Below are positions 8,417 to 16,141 of a DNA stretch of 64,000 nt, in pieces (position 1 is the first letter of the stretch; every line of letters begins with the position of its first letter). Both the position numbers and the translations under genes were made by a program. Below the pieces are notes generated by a model. The model made no database searches and had not been told where the DNA came from. It saw nothing but the letters and a program-made list of their open reading frames with translations. The DNA is from Marinirhabdus sp050859505 (GTDB taxonomy: Bacteria > Bacteroidota > Bacteroidia > Flavobacteriales > Flavobacteriaceae): NCBI RefSeq assembly GCF_050859505.1, contig NZ_CP193934.1, forward strand, positions 1,364,001 through 1,428,000, given 5' to 3'.

Positions 8417-10114
8417 ATGTTTCATAGAATTAGTTTTGTTTTTTTGTTTATTTTCAGCACCTATAGTGCTGGTGCTCAGACTATGGATGTACAGAGGCTT
8501 CAGCAAAATTCTTATGAGGATCTTATCGATTTGTTCGATGAAACTGTTAGGGACACCTTAAATGCGAAAGCAATAGCAAAAGCATACATACTAAAAGCCA
8601 AAGCGGATATCGATAGTACAAAAATGGCTCGTGGATACCAACGTATGGCTTTTGTGTCAGAGATTAAAGAAGCGGTTGCTTATTTAGATACTACTATTGC
8701 ATTGTCTAAAAACAGCACCCATGCCAATTTTCCAGCTACGGGATATTTGTTTAAATCCTATTATTTATACATATCGGAAAAGTATGAAGAAAGTCTTCAA
8801 AATGCTGTCACGGCATACCAATACGCCAAAAAGAAAAAGAATGTAGACCAGCAAATAACGGCCCTACACCAAATAAACGGGGTAAACGAATTATGGGGTG
8901 ATTATGAAAAAGCCTTAGAAACTGAGTTGGTAACAAGAGAACTGCTTTTTCAGAATAAAAAATCTGAACTATTTGCAGAAAATTATCTTGCATCCCTTGA
9001 AGGTATTGGTAATTGCTTTGTGCGCTTACGCAAACCAGACTCTGCGTTGGTATACTACCAAAAAGGGATTGTAGAAGCGCTCAAAAATAAAGATACAATC
9101 ACCTATCACGCATTTGTTTCTAAAAGTGGAAATGCACTGGCTGTAAAAGGAAAGTACCGTGCAGCAAGAGATAGTTTGCAGAAAGCCCATATCTACAAAG
9201 AGTATTTTATTAATAGTTACGAAACCCAGTACAATTATTATATGGGAACCGTTTATATGGCCGAAAATAATACAGCCTTAGGTATACATTATTTTAAAAA
9301 AGTAGATTCTATATATGCAGCCAAAAAAGTCCTGTACCCTGAATTACCTGAAGTGTATGATAAACTGGTAGGATATTATAAGGCGAACGGCGACCAGCAA
9401 ACACAACTTCTATATATGCAAAAGCTGGTAGATGTAGTAAAGAAAATTGATGCAAAGCGTGTAAATGTAAAAAGTAAAATAGCCGAAGAATACGAAATAC
9501 CGTTGCTGTTAGAAGAAAAAAATGAGCTTATTATCCAATTGGAAAAAACAAATGCTGCCTCGCGAAAAACTGTTTGGGGTATAGGAGGAGTATTGATAAT
9601 AAGCCTGCTAGTATTGTTGTATTATATAAGAAGGCAGCGGCTCTTTAAAAAACGGTTTCAAAAGCTAATGGAGCAGCAAGAAGAAGCTGAAATGAAGCTG
9701 GAAGTTCCAAATACCAGCGAAGCTGAAACTACATCGCAAGTCTTAGATATTTCAGAAGAAATTGTGGCCGATATTATGAAGCAACTAGAAGTTTTTGAGC
9801 GTGAAAAACAATTTCTTTCTAGTAAAGTTAAACTTACGGCCCTTGCTAAAGCTTGTAATACTAATTCTACATACCTGTCTAAGGTGATTAACCTTAAAAA
9901 GGGTAAGAACTTTTCAACCTACATAAACGAGCTTAGAGTTCACTATTCATTTAATGAACTTAAGACTAATTCGGTTTTTAGAAAATATACCATAAAAGCT
10001 ATCGCTGCAGAATGCGGTTTTAAAAGTGCGGAGTCTTTTTCAAAGGCTTTTTATAAGAAAAATGGTATTTATCCTTCCTACTATATTAAGCAATTAGAAC
10101 AAAATAAGACATAA
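8417..10114 (+). CDS. membrane-anchored TPR protein with AraC-type DNA-binding domain
   Basis: A 565-residue regulator with an unusual layout found in Bacteroidota. Residues 1-20 are a signal peptide (ending GAQ). Residues about 25-345 are helical TPR-like repeats, which would be periplasmic. A membrane helix lies at about 385-407 (WGIGGVLIISLLVLLYY) followed by a basic stop-transfer segment, then a cytoplasmic linker. Residues about 468-560 carry an AraC/XylS double helix-turn-helix, with motifs TALAKACNTNSTYLSKVI and IKAIAAECGFKSAESFSKAF. It may sense a periplasmic signal and control transcription directly at the membrane. The paralogous secreted genes on both sides are its most likely targets, by inference from position. 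Confidence 0.88.
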   Translation: MFHRISFVFLFIFSTYSAGAQTMDVQRLQQNSYEDLIDLFDETVRDTLNAKAIAKAYILKAKADIDSTKMARGYQRMAFVSEIKEAVAYLDTTIALSKNSTHANFPATGYLFKSYYLYISEKYEESLQNAVTAYQYAKKKKNVDQQITALHQINGVNELWGDYEKALETELVTRELLFQNKKSELFAENYLASLEGIGNCFVRLRKPDSALVYYQKGIVEALKNKDTITYHAFVSKSGNALAVKGKYRAARDSLQKAHIYKEYFINSYETQYNYYMGTVYMAENNTALGIHYFKKVDSIYAAKKVLYPELPEVYDKLVGYYKANGDQQTQLLYMQKLVDVVKKIDAKRVNVKSKIAEEYEIPLLLEEKNELIIQLEKTNAASRKTVWGIGGVLIISLLVLLYYIRRQRLFKKRFQKLMEQQEEAEMKLEVPNTSEAETTSQVLDISEEIVADIMKQLEVFEREKQFLSSKVKLTALAKACNTNSTYLSKVINLKKGKNFSTYINELRVHYSFNELKTNSVFRKYTIKAIAAECGFKSAESFSKAFYKKNGIYPSYYIKQLEQNKT

Positions 10115-10146
10115 AAAAAGCGGAACATACAGTGTTCCGCTTTTTT
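10115..10146. terminator. bidirectional intrinsic terminator
   Basis: A perfect 13-base stem (AAAAAGCGGAACA with TGTTCCGCTTTTT), 5-base loop TACAG, and flanking A/T runs. It sits between the convergent regulator gene and the secreted-protein gene at 10165, so it can stop transcription from both sides. Confidence 0.9.
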
Positions 10147-10164
10147 CTATGGTTGCAGTTTTAT

Positions 10165-10887
10165 CTACATTTTTCCATCATAACGTTTAACGGCTTTCAA
10201 AAGATCTTTTTCATTATTTAAATCCAATGCGTTGTCTTTAACGTACTCTTTTATTTCATCCTTTTTACTGCCAAATACCTTTAGTTTCTTATTTCTAGAG
10301 CTTGGCATTTCGTAAAACTTACCGTCTTTAGTAGCTAAATAGTAGGTAATGTCATCAGTAAATTTTGCCGGAGTATCTGTAGTAATAGAACTAGTTGCTT
10401 TTCTCTCAGGCTTAAAATCTTTTTTCATTTTCTTGTAAAGATCTACACCGTTGCCTTCATAAAGAACCTGAAAATAGCCACCACCTTCAACGCCACCTTT
10501 ATAAGGAGCGAAAATATAGATGTCTTTCATAATCTTCACAAAAATTTCAGGAGACTTAGTAAGTACTTTCGCTTCTGTATCTGGGGAAGCAAGAGATTCT
10601 TTTATTTCCATCTCATCTGCCACTGCATTATAGCGTAGGGCAATATCGTTTGCCAGTAACTCTTTGCCTTCGTAAACATTCCCTAATAAGTAACTAGGGT
10701 GATTGTAAGGAGTTCCTGTATAACTACTTGTGTCTAAGAAATCAACATCTTTGTTTTCTCGTTTAATAAATTCGTCTACTTGAAAAAGGCCACTAGTAAA
10801 TCTTCTGTTGTCATAACCAGTTTGAGCAATCATGCTTCCACTGAAAAATAAAACTGCTAGTAGTGTAAAAATTGAGTTCTGTTTCAT
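10165..10887 (-). CDS. secreted protein of unknown function, paralogue B
   Basis: A 240-residue protein with a signal peptide (about residues 1-21, ending SMIAQ). It is the closest relative of the 242-residue protein at 7397-8125; the shared pattern runs almost end to end (RRFTSGLFQVDEFIKRE, GTPYNHPSYLLGNVYEGKEL, SPEIFVKIMKDIYIFAPYKG, GGYFQVLYEGN, KLKVFGSKKDEIKEYV, LDLNNEKDLL). The family is unknown to me. It is the second gene of a two-gene unit, 5 bases after paralogue C. The Lys-rich C-terminus looks like a short helical hairpin. Confidence 0.8.
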   Translation of the reverse strand: MKQNSIFTLLAVLFFSGSMIAQTGYDNRRFTSGLFQVDEFIKRENKDVDFLDTSSYTGTPYNHPSYLLGNVYEGKELLANDIALRYNAVADEMEIKESLASPDTEAKVLTKSPEIFVKIMKDIYIFAPYKGGVEGGGYFQVLYEGNGVDLYKKMKKDFKPERKATSSITTDTPAKFTDDITYYLATKDGKFYEMPSSRNKKLKVFGSKKDEIKEYVKDNALDLNNEKDLLKAVKRYDGKM

Positions 10888-10892
10888 AATAT

Positions 10893-11579
10893 TTATTTTA
10901 GGGTATTGTAATATGCCACCAGTTTTTCCAAACTGTAATCTTTGTTGATGTTTAATTTATTTTCTTTTACGTATTTTTTTAATTGCTTGTTGTGCGAAGG
11001 AAAAGATTTTAATTTTCTATTTCTTGAACCAGACAGCTCAATAGGTGCTCCATTTACAGGAACTAAATACAATTCTTCATCACCTTTATAAGTAGGAGGT
11101 ACGTCCTGTGCTACGCTGTTAATAGCTTTTTTACCTTCAATAAACTCTTTTGTAAGCTTTTCATACAAATGATACTTTTCACCCTCGTGTAAAACTTTGA
11201 AATAGCCGCTCTTTACATCGTCGGTTGTGGGTTTCATATATACATACACGTCGTTTAAAATACGTACGTAAATATCTGCATCTCTCTTTAAAACCTTTGC
11301 TTGTGCATCTGCCATAGACATACTTGATTTTACTTCTAGCTCATCTCTTAAAACATTATATCGCAACGCTACATTGCTGGCTACGACACTTCCGTTTTTA
11401 TAAATATTTCCAGATTTAAAGTTTTCTTCGGCATATGGTGTCCCTGAGCGGGTAATATCGGTATTAATGCTAATGCTTTTATTGGTTAGATAATCATTAG
11501 TAGAAGGAGTGTCTACTCCTTTTTGAGCTGTTGCATTAAAAATGAATACTAAGCTAAGAACGGTAAAAAGGTTTTTCAT
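10893..11579 (-). CDS. secreted protein of unknown function, paralogue C
   Basis: A 228-residue protein with a signal peptide (about 1-18, ending FNATAQ). It is a more distant member of the same family: it keeps RSGTPYAEENFKSGNIYKNG, VALRYNVLRDELEVK, DADIYVRILNDVYVY, SGYFKVLHEGEKYHLYEKL and KLKSFPSHNKQLKKYVKENK. It lacks the FIKR block near the N-terminus of the other two. It is first in the operon with paralogue B. The function is unknown. Confidence 0.8.
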   Translation of the reverse strand: MKNLFTVLSLVFIFNATAQKGVDTPSTNDYLTNKSISINTDITRSGTPYAEENFKSGNIYKNGSVVASNVALRYNVLRDELEVKSSMSMADAQAKVLKRDADIYVRILNDVYVYMKPTTDDVKSGYFKVLHEGEKYHLYEKLTKEFIEGKKAINSVAQDVPPTYKGDEELYLVPVNGAPIELSGSRNRKLKSFPSHNKQLKKYVKENKLNINKDYSLEKLVAYYNTLK

Positions 11580-11667
11580 GTTGAAAATTTAAGTTTAAAA
11601 TTTTTTTACTCTGAAAAGATGTTTCAAAAGTATTGACTAAGTTCAAGTTCAGCAACTGTGTTGCAAT

Positions 11668-11714
11668 AAAAATGCCAAAAGCTAGTCTGATTTTATAAAT
11701 GACGACTTTTGGCA
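11668..11714 (-). terminator. intrinsic terminator downstream of the MscS gene
   Basis: On the minus strand TGCCAAAAG (11714-11706) pairs with CTTTTGGCA (11681-11673); the intervening loop contains a further short GTC/GAC pairing. The stem is followed by TTTTTATT. It lies about 100 bases past the MscS stop codon. Confidence 0.7.
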
Positions 11715-11810
11715 GGTCTTGAAGATTCAAATATCTTGACAGAAACGCAAAACTAAAGTCACAGAACAATATTTATTGTTAAATGCAGGTTAAAAATTCA
11801 TTCAGATTGA

Positions 11811-12659
11811 TTATTTAACAGTTGTCTCTGCTTGGCCAAAGATGTGTACATCACGCTGTGGAAATGGAATTACGATTCCTGCAGCCTCTAAACGGGATTT
11901 TCCTTCTTCCAAAATATGAAAACGAAGATTCCAGAAATCTGCAATATTGGCCCAATACCTTACTGAGATATTTACAGAGCTATCTGCAAGGGCAACCACA
12001 ACTATTTGAGGCATTTTTCCCTCAATTTGTAATACTGTTTCTTGTTCATTCACCAACTTCATTAAAATCTCTTTAGCAAGCTTCACATCACAACTATAAC
12101 TTATTCCAAAGGTTAAATTTTCTCTTCGCAGTTCTTCTTCTGTATAATTTATAATATTTTCGTTGCTAAGTTTCCCATTGGGTAGAATCGCTAATTGATT
12201 CCCCCAAGTGTTGAGTTTGGTATTAAAAATTGAAATTTCCTTCACGGTGCCTTCAATTCCCTGCGCTGCAATAAAATCACCAACTTTAAAGGGTTTTAAA
12301 AATAATATAAGCACGCCTCCAGCAAAATTTGCCAAAGAACCTTGCAAGGCAAGCCCAATGGCCAAACCTGCAGCACCAATAATTGTAATTAACGAAGCAG
12401 ACTCTACCCCTAATTGCGTAATAACCACGACAAAGAGGACAATTTTAAGTCCCCAGTTAATTAAACTCTCTATAAATTTTTCTAAGGTTACATCGTAGTC
12501 TTTTTTCAAAAAAAACTTCGCGACTACACGGTTAATAAATTTTATAATCCAAAGCCCAAAAATAAGGAGGACAATTGCTAAAACTATGTTTGGGAGATAG
12601 TCAATGAGTTTTTGACCATACTTATTTAAGATATCTTCTGCATTTTCAAATGTGTTCAT
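11811..12659 (-). CDS. small-conductance mechanosensitive channel, MscS family
   Basis: A 282-residue channel of classic MscS size. It has three membrane helices: about residues 20-42, 60-83 and 88-115. The pore-lining third helix is visible as GLAIGLALQGSLANFAGGV, followed by LKPFKVGDFI, which starts the cytoplasmic beta domain. It opens under membrane tension to release solutes during osmotic downshock. The start is 3 bases after the stop of the DUF255 gene, so the two are co-transcribed. Length and motif order match E. coli MscS. Confidence 0.95.
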   Translation of the reverse strand: MNTFENAEDILNKYGQKLIDYLPNIVLAIVLLIFGLWIIKFINRVVAKFFLKKDYDVTLEKFIESLINWGLKIVLFVVVITQLGVESASLITIIGAAGLAIGLALQGSLANFAGGVLILFLKPFKVGDFIAAQGIEGTVKEISIFNTKLNTWGNQLAILPNGKLSNENIINYTEEELRRENLTFGISYSCDVKLAKEILMKLVNEQETVLQIEGKMPQIVVVALADSSVNISVRYWANIADFWNLRFHILEEGKSRLEAAGIVIPFPQRDVHIFGQAETTVK

Positions 12660-12662
12660 ATT

Positions 12663-14777
12663 TTATTCTGAAATTTTAAGAGTTTCTAAAGCTTTTTCAA
12701 CCGTTTTTACGGGTAGGCGGCATGCGTTGTTTACACATACATAAATGAATGTTTCCTCTTCGGGAAATCTTCCTTCCAAAAGGTAGCTGTCACTTTCTTT
12801 TTCTGAAGCTGCTATTAAAGCATTTGGAAGGTAGTGTTGGTTTAATTCTACTAATTTTTCTGAAGCATTCTTTCCGGAGATTACAATCTCATAATAGTTA
12901 AACTGATGGTTTTCCAAAAGATCGAGCCAATTTGAAAAAACACCAGGATATTTTGTTGCGTCTGGTAATACGTTTTTTAGCATTTGATCGCTCGTGCTAC
13001 GGAAGAGAGGAGCATCAAAATAGTGCGCAAGCTTAAACAGGTTTTTTGCCATGATAGAGTTGGAAGAGGAGATTACGTTATCCCGATACTCTATAGTGCG
13101 CGTTACCAATTTTGTGTCTTTGTTGGATGTAAAGTAAAACATCCCTTTTTCTTCAGTATAAAAATGTGTAAAGCTATAGTCTGCCAATTGTTTAGACAGA
13201 TCCAGCCATTGCTCGTCCATAGTTACTTCATAGAGGGCAATGTAGGCTTCTATTACTGCTGCATAATCTTCTAAATAGCCATTAATGGTACTTTTGCCAT
13301 CCTTATAGCTATGATACAGTCCTTGGTCACTTTTTAGTTGTTTATTTTTAATGAAAGTAGCATTTTTTAACGCTGCCTCCAGATATGTCTTTTTTGAAAA
13401 TGCTTTATACGCATCTACATATCCTTTTATCATAAGAGCATTCCAGGAGGTAAGTGTTTTATCGTCCAGCCTTGGTTTAGGACGTTTGTTGCGATATGCT
13501 ACTAATGTAGTACGCCAGGTATCTTTCTTTTCTTGTAATTGAGAAACAGAAATATTATGCTCATTCGCAATAATACTATCGTTTTTAGTCCTTATAAGGA
13601 CATAACGATTTTCCCATTTTCCAAACGCATTCACATTATAATAGGAAGCAAAAAGTTTAAAATCTGTAGAGAGGATTTGTTGTAATTCTTCCTTTGTGTA
13701 CGTATAAAAAGCACCTTCTTCAAGTACTCCATTTTCAGTGGTACTGTCGGCATCCAGGGATGAGTAAAAAGTTCCTTCTTCCGAAGTCATCTCTCTTTCT
13801 ATATAAGTAAGCGTTTCAGTAACCACATCTTTATATAAAGGATTTTTAGTTAAAATATACGCTTTGCTATAGAGGCTCACCAACTGGGCATTATCATACA
13901 GCATTTTTTCAAAATGAGGAACATGCCATTTTTCATCCACACTATATCTTGCAAAACCACCGCCAATAGCGTCATACAGGCCGCCATAAGCCATTTTATC
14001 CAGAGTGTTAGTTACGTGAGAAATGAGCGCTTTGTCATTTGTGCGTACTCCTTTTCTAAGTAAATACTCCAAATTATTGGGCATCATAAACTTAGGGGCT
14101 CCCTTAGTGCCTCCATAAGGAAGGTCGAAGGATACTTTTAAACTATCCAGAGCAGCCGAAGCATTAAAGTTTGTAATGACCGCATCGTCTGTATTGCGTT
14201 CTATCAAATCCATACTTTTAATACCTTCTTCTAGACGTGTTGCATAGGTTATTAATTTTTCAGGATCGGTTTTATAAAGTTCTTGAATTTGTTCAATACT
14301 AGCAATCCAATCATTTTTCTTAAAATAAGTTCCGCCCCAAACAGGTCTGCCATCGGGGAGAATAATTACGTTAAGAGGCCAGCCGGCACTTCCCGTCATT
14401 AATTGTACGGCATTAATATATACCTGGTCAATATCTGGTCTTTCTTCTCGGTCTACTTTAATATTTATAAAGTTTTGATTCATAACAGCAGCAACGGTAG
14501 AGTCTTCAAAACTTTCCTTTTCCATAACATGACACCAGTGACAAGCTGCGTAGCCAATACTTACAATAATTAACTTATTTTCTTTCTTTGCTTTTTGGAG
14601 CACCTCTTCATTCCAGGGATTCCAGTTTACAGGATTGTGAGCATGTTGTAAAAGGTAGGGGCTGGTTTCAGTAGCTAATGCGTTTGTATATTTAGGAGTG
14701 GTCACAGATTCTTTTTTTGAAGAGTTGCAGGAGACGAAGGTGAGTAATAGTAGAAGAATGGAAGCGTACTTAAACAT
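12663..14777 (-). CDS. thioredoxin-domain lipoprotein, DUF255/YyaL (SSP411) family
   Basis: A 704-residue protein with a lipoprotein signal (lipobox cysteine at 17, FVSC). Residues about 30-190 form the DUF255 thioredoxin-like domain, with the opening LATETSPYLLQHAHNPVNW and the redox-type motif C79-H-W-C82. The rest has the alpha/alpha six-barrel look of this family (for example LYDNAQLVSLYSKAY, LEEGAFYTYTKEEL, LTSWNALMIKGYVDAY). Homologues exist from bacteria to human SPATA20, and the biochemical role is not settled. The lipoprotein signal places this one in the envelope, whereas many relatives are cytoplasmic. It is co-transcribed with mscS. Confidence 0.92.
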   Translation of the reverse strand: MFKYASILLLLLTFVSCNSSKKESVTTPKYTNALATETSPYLLQHAHNPVNWNPWNEEVLQKAKKENKLIIVSIGYAACHWCHVMEKESFEDSTVAAVMNQNFINIKVDREERPDIDQVYINAVQLMTGSAGWPLNVIILPDGRPVWGGTYFKKNDWIASIEQIQELYKTDPEKLITYATRLEEGIKSMDLIERNTDDAVITNFNASAALDSLKVSFDLPYGGTKGAPKFMMPNNLEYLLRKGVRTNDKALISHVTNTLDKMAYGGLYDAIGGGFARYSVDEKWHVPHFEKMLYDNAQLVSLYSKAYILTKNPLYKDVVTETLTYIEREMTSEEGTFYSSLDADSTTENGVLEEGAFYTYTKEELQQILSTDFKLFASYYNVNAFGKWENRYVLIRTKNDSIIANEHNISVSQLQEKKDTWRTTLVAYRNKRPKPRLDDKTLTSWNALMIKGYVDAYKAFSKKTYLEAALKNATFIKNKQLKSDQGLYHSYKDGKSTINGYLEDYAAVIEAYIALYEVTMDEQWLDLSKQLADYSFTHFYTEEKGMFYFTSNKDTKLVTRTIEYRDNVISSSNSIMAKNLFKLAHYFDAPLFRSTSDQMLKNVLPDATKYPGVFSNWLDLLENHQFNYYEIVISGKNASEKLVELNQHYLPNALIAASEKESDSYLLEGRFPEEETFIYVCVNNACRLPVKTVEKALETLKISE

Positions 14778-14795
14778 CTTAGAAAATTTAAAAGC

Positions 14796-14832
14796 AAAAA
14801 TACGCTTTTGGAACCTTCAAGAGCGTATTTTT
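14796..14832 (-). terminator. intrinsic terminator between dodecin and the DUF255 gene
   Basis: AAAAATACGCT (14796-14806) and AGCGTATTTTT (14822-14832) form an 11-base stem with a 15-base loop and T-runs on both strands. It lies 15 bases beyond the dodecin stop and upstream of the DUF255 start, so it separates the two transcription units on the minus strand. Confidence 0.8.
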
Positions 14833-14847
14833 TAAAGGTTTACAATG

Positions 14848-15048
14848 TTATTGTACTTCAAATGAAATTTTCACATTCACGCGAAACTCTGTTACATTGT
14901 CTCCATTAACAATCACACTTTGTTCGCGAACATATGCCGAACGTATATTTTTTACGCTTTTCCCAGCGTGTTTTACGGCGTTTCTTATAGCGTCCTCAAA
15001 ACTGTCGGTGCTATTTGCCATTACTTCAATTACTTTTAAAATTGCCAT
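14848..15048 (-). CDS. dodecin family protein
   Basis: A 66-residue protein of exactly dodecin size. The sequence VIEVMANSTDSFEDAIRNAV and the C-terminal FRVNVKISFEVQ give the beta-alpha-beta-beta pattern of the family. Dodecins assemble into hollow dodecamers that store flavins or similar cofactors. The flavin-stacking Trp of archaeal dodecin (around position 36) is not visible; this position region reads SVKNIRSAYVREQS, as in many bacterial members. It is a single-gene unit ended by a terminator. Confidence 0.9.
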   Translation of the reverse strand: MAILKVIEVMANSTDSFEDAIRNAVKHAGKSVKNIRSAYVREQSVIVNGDNVTEFRVNVKISFEVQ

Positions 15049-15161
15049 TATTTCTGTTTTTTTAAGTTAGAAATTTAAGGTACAATAAAGCCAGGCTGTT
15101 TTTCTGAAAATTAAGTTAATACTTTAATTCAAGTTTTTAATGTGAATGAATTCTATAGAAA

Positions 15162-16067
15162 CTATCCATTTACAGCTTCTACAGCTAACACTCTGCCTTG
15201 AAGCATGTCTTTAAGCATGGTTTCAATACCATTTTTTAAAGTTACAGTAGAAGAGGGGCAACCACTACAAGCACCTTGTAAGATTACTTTTACCGTTTTA
15301 GTGTCTTCATTAAAGGAGTCGAAGGCAATATGACCACCGTCACTAGCCACAGCTGGTTTTACGTATTCGTCTAGTATGGCTACAATCTCTTTGTCAAAAT
15401 CGCTTAATTCTTTTGCCGTTATTTTTGTTGAAGCAGAACTTTGTTGCGTTTTTTGCTGAAGAATAGCATCATTTAGAACCACCTTGCCTTCAGCAATATA
15501 ATTTGTAATAAATTCTCTAAGTTCCATCGTAATGTCCTGCCATTCTACTACGTTGTATTTCATAATAGAAACATAGTTGGCACTAATAAATACTTCTTTT
15601 ACAAACGGAAAACCAAACAAAGCCGTCGCAAGAGGCGCTTGGATTGCGTCGTCTATATTTTTAAATTCGAAGATGCCATCTACCAAAGGCTTGTTGGCAA
15701 CAAATTTCACAACTGTAGGGTTTGGGGTGCTTTCAGCATAAACGGTGACGGGTACTTTTTTAACCGAGGTTGCATCTGTAATCACTTCTTTACCACTATT
15801 TAAATACATGGCGATAGCTTCTGAAACATCTTCCTGTACAGCATCCCAACTCACAATAGTATATTTTTCAATAGCAATAAAATTTTGAGAAATATAAACT
15901 GTTTTTACAAAAGGTAGGTGAAATAATTCCTGTGCTAAAGGACTTGGCTTAGCTTCATCTATATTTTTAAATTCGTAACTATTGTTTCTGGTCAAGAAGC
16001 TATTGGCAACAAATTTTAATATGTCTTTGTTGTTTGTTGGTTGCGTAGAAATGTTAAATTGCGACAT
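15162..16067 (-). CDS. NifU family iron-sulfur scaffold with duplicated Nfu N-terminal domain
   Basis: A 301-residue Nfu-type protein. It carries two Nfu_N domains in tandem: residues about 10-95 (KFVANSFL, EFKNIDEAKPSPLAQELF, FVKTVYISQNFIAIEKY) and about 110-195 (STPNPTVVKFVANKPL, EFKNIDDAIQAPLATALF, FVKEVFISANYVSIMKY). The C-terminal NifU domain (about 220-298) holds the cluster-binding C-S-G-C in LQGACSGCPSSTVTLKNG. It assembles or carries [Fe-S] clusters for delivery to client enzymes. Most bacterial Nfu proteins have one N-terminal domain, so the duplication is notable. A TAnnTTTG element lies upstream at 16084-16091. Confidence 0.93.
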   Translation of the reverse strand: MSQFNISTQPTNNKDILKFVANSFLTRNNSYEFKNIDEAKPSPLAQELFHLPFVKTVYISQNFIAIEKYTIVSWDAVQEDVSEAIAMYLNSGKEVITDATSVKKVPVTVYAESTPNPTVVKFVANKPLVDGIFEFKNIDDAIQAPLATALFGFPFVKEVFISANYVSIMKYNVVEWQDITMELREFITNYIAEGKVVLNDAILQQKTQQSSASTKITAKELSDFDKEIVAILDEYVKPAVASDGGHIAFDSFNEDTKTVKVILQGACSGCPSSTVTLKNGIETMLKDMLQGRVLAVEAVNG

Positions 16068-16083
16068 TATTTACTTTTTTTTG

Positions 16084-16091
16084 CAAAACTA
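16084..16091 (-). promoter_or_regulatory. -7 promoter element of the nifU-like gene
   Basis: Read on the minus strand this is TAGTTTTG, a full match to TAnnTTTG, 16 bases before the ATG at 16067. No good TTTG partner is seen at the usual distance, so the call rests on the single element and the spacing. Confidence 0.4.
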
Positions 16092-16114
16092 TGAAACAAA
16101 ACCGTCGTAATCGA

Positions 16115-16122
16115 TATATTTG
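16115..16122 (+). promoter_or_regulatory. -7 promoter element of the type IX substrate gene
   Basis: TATATTTG fully matches TAnnTTTG and lies 19 bases before the ATG at 16142. The upstream TTTG is not found at normal spacing. It forms a divergent pair with the element of the nifU-like gene 24 bases away. Confidence 0.4.
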
Positions 16123-16141
16123 ACACTTAACAGGATTTTTT

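Noticed and set aside
11554..11769. 71-codon minus-strand frame upstream of paralogue C
   Set aside because: It overlaps the paralogue C start and the terminator after mscS, and shows no signal peptide or family pattern.
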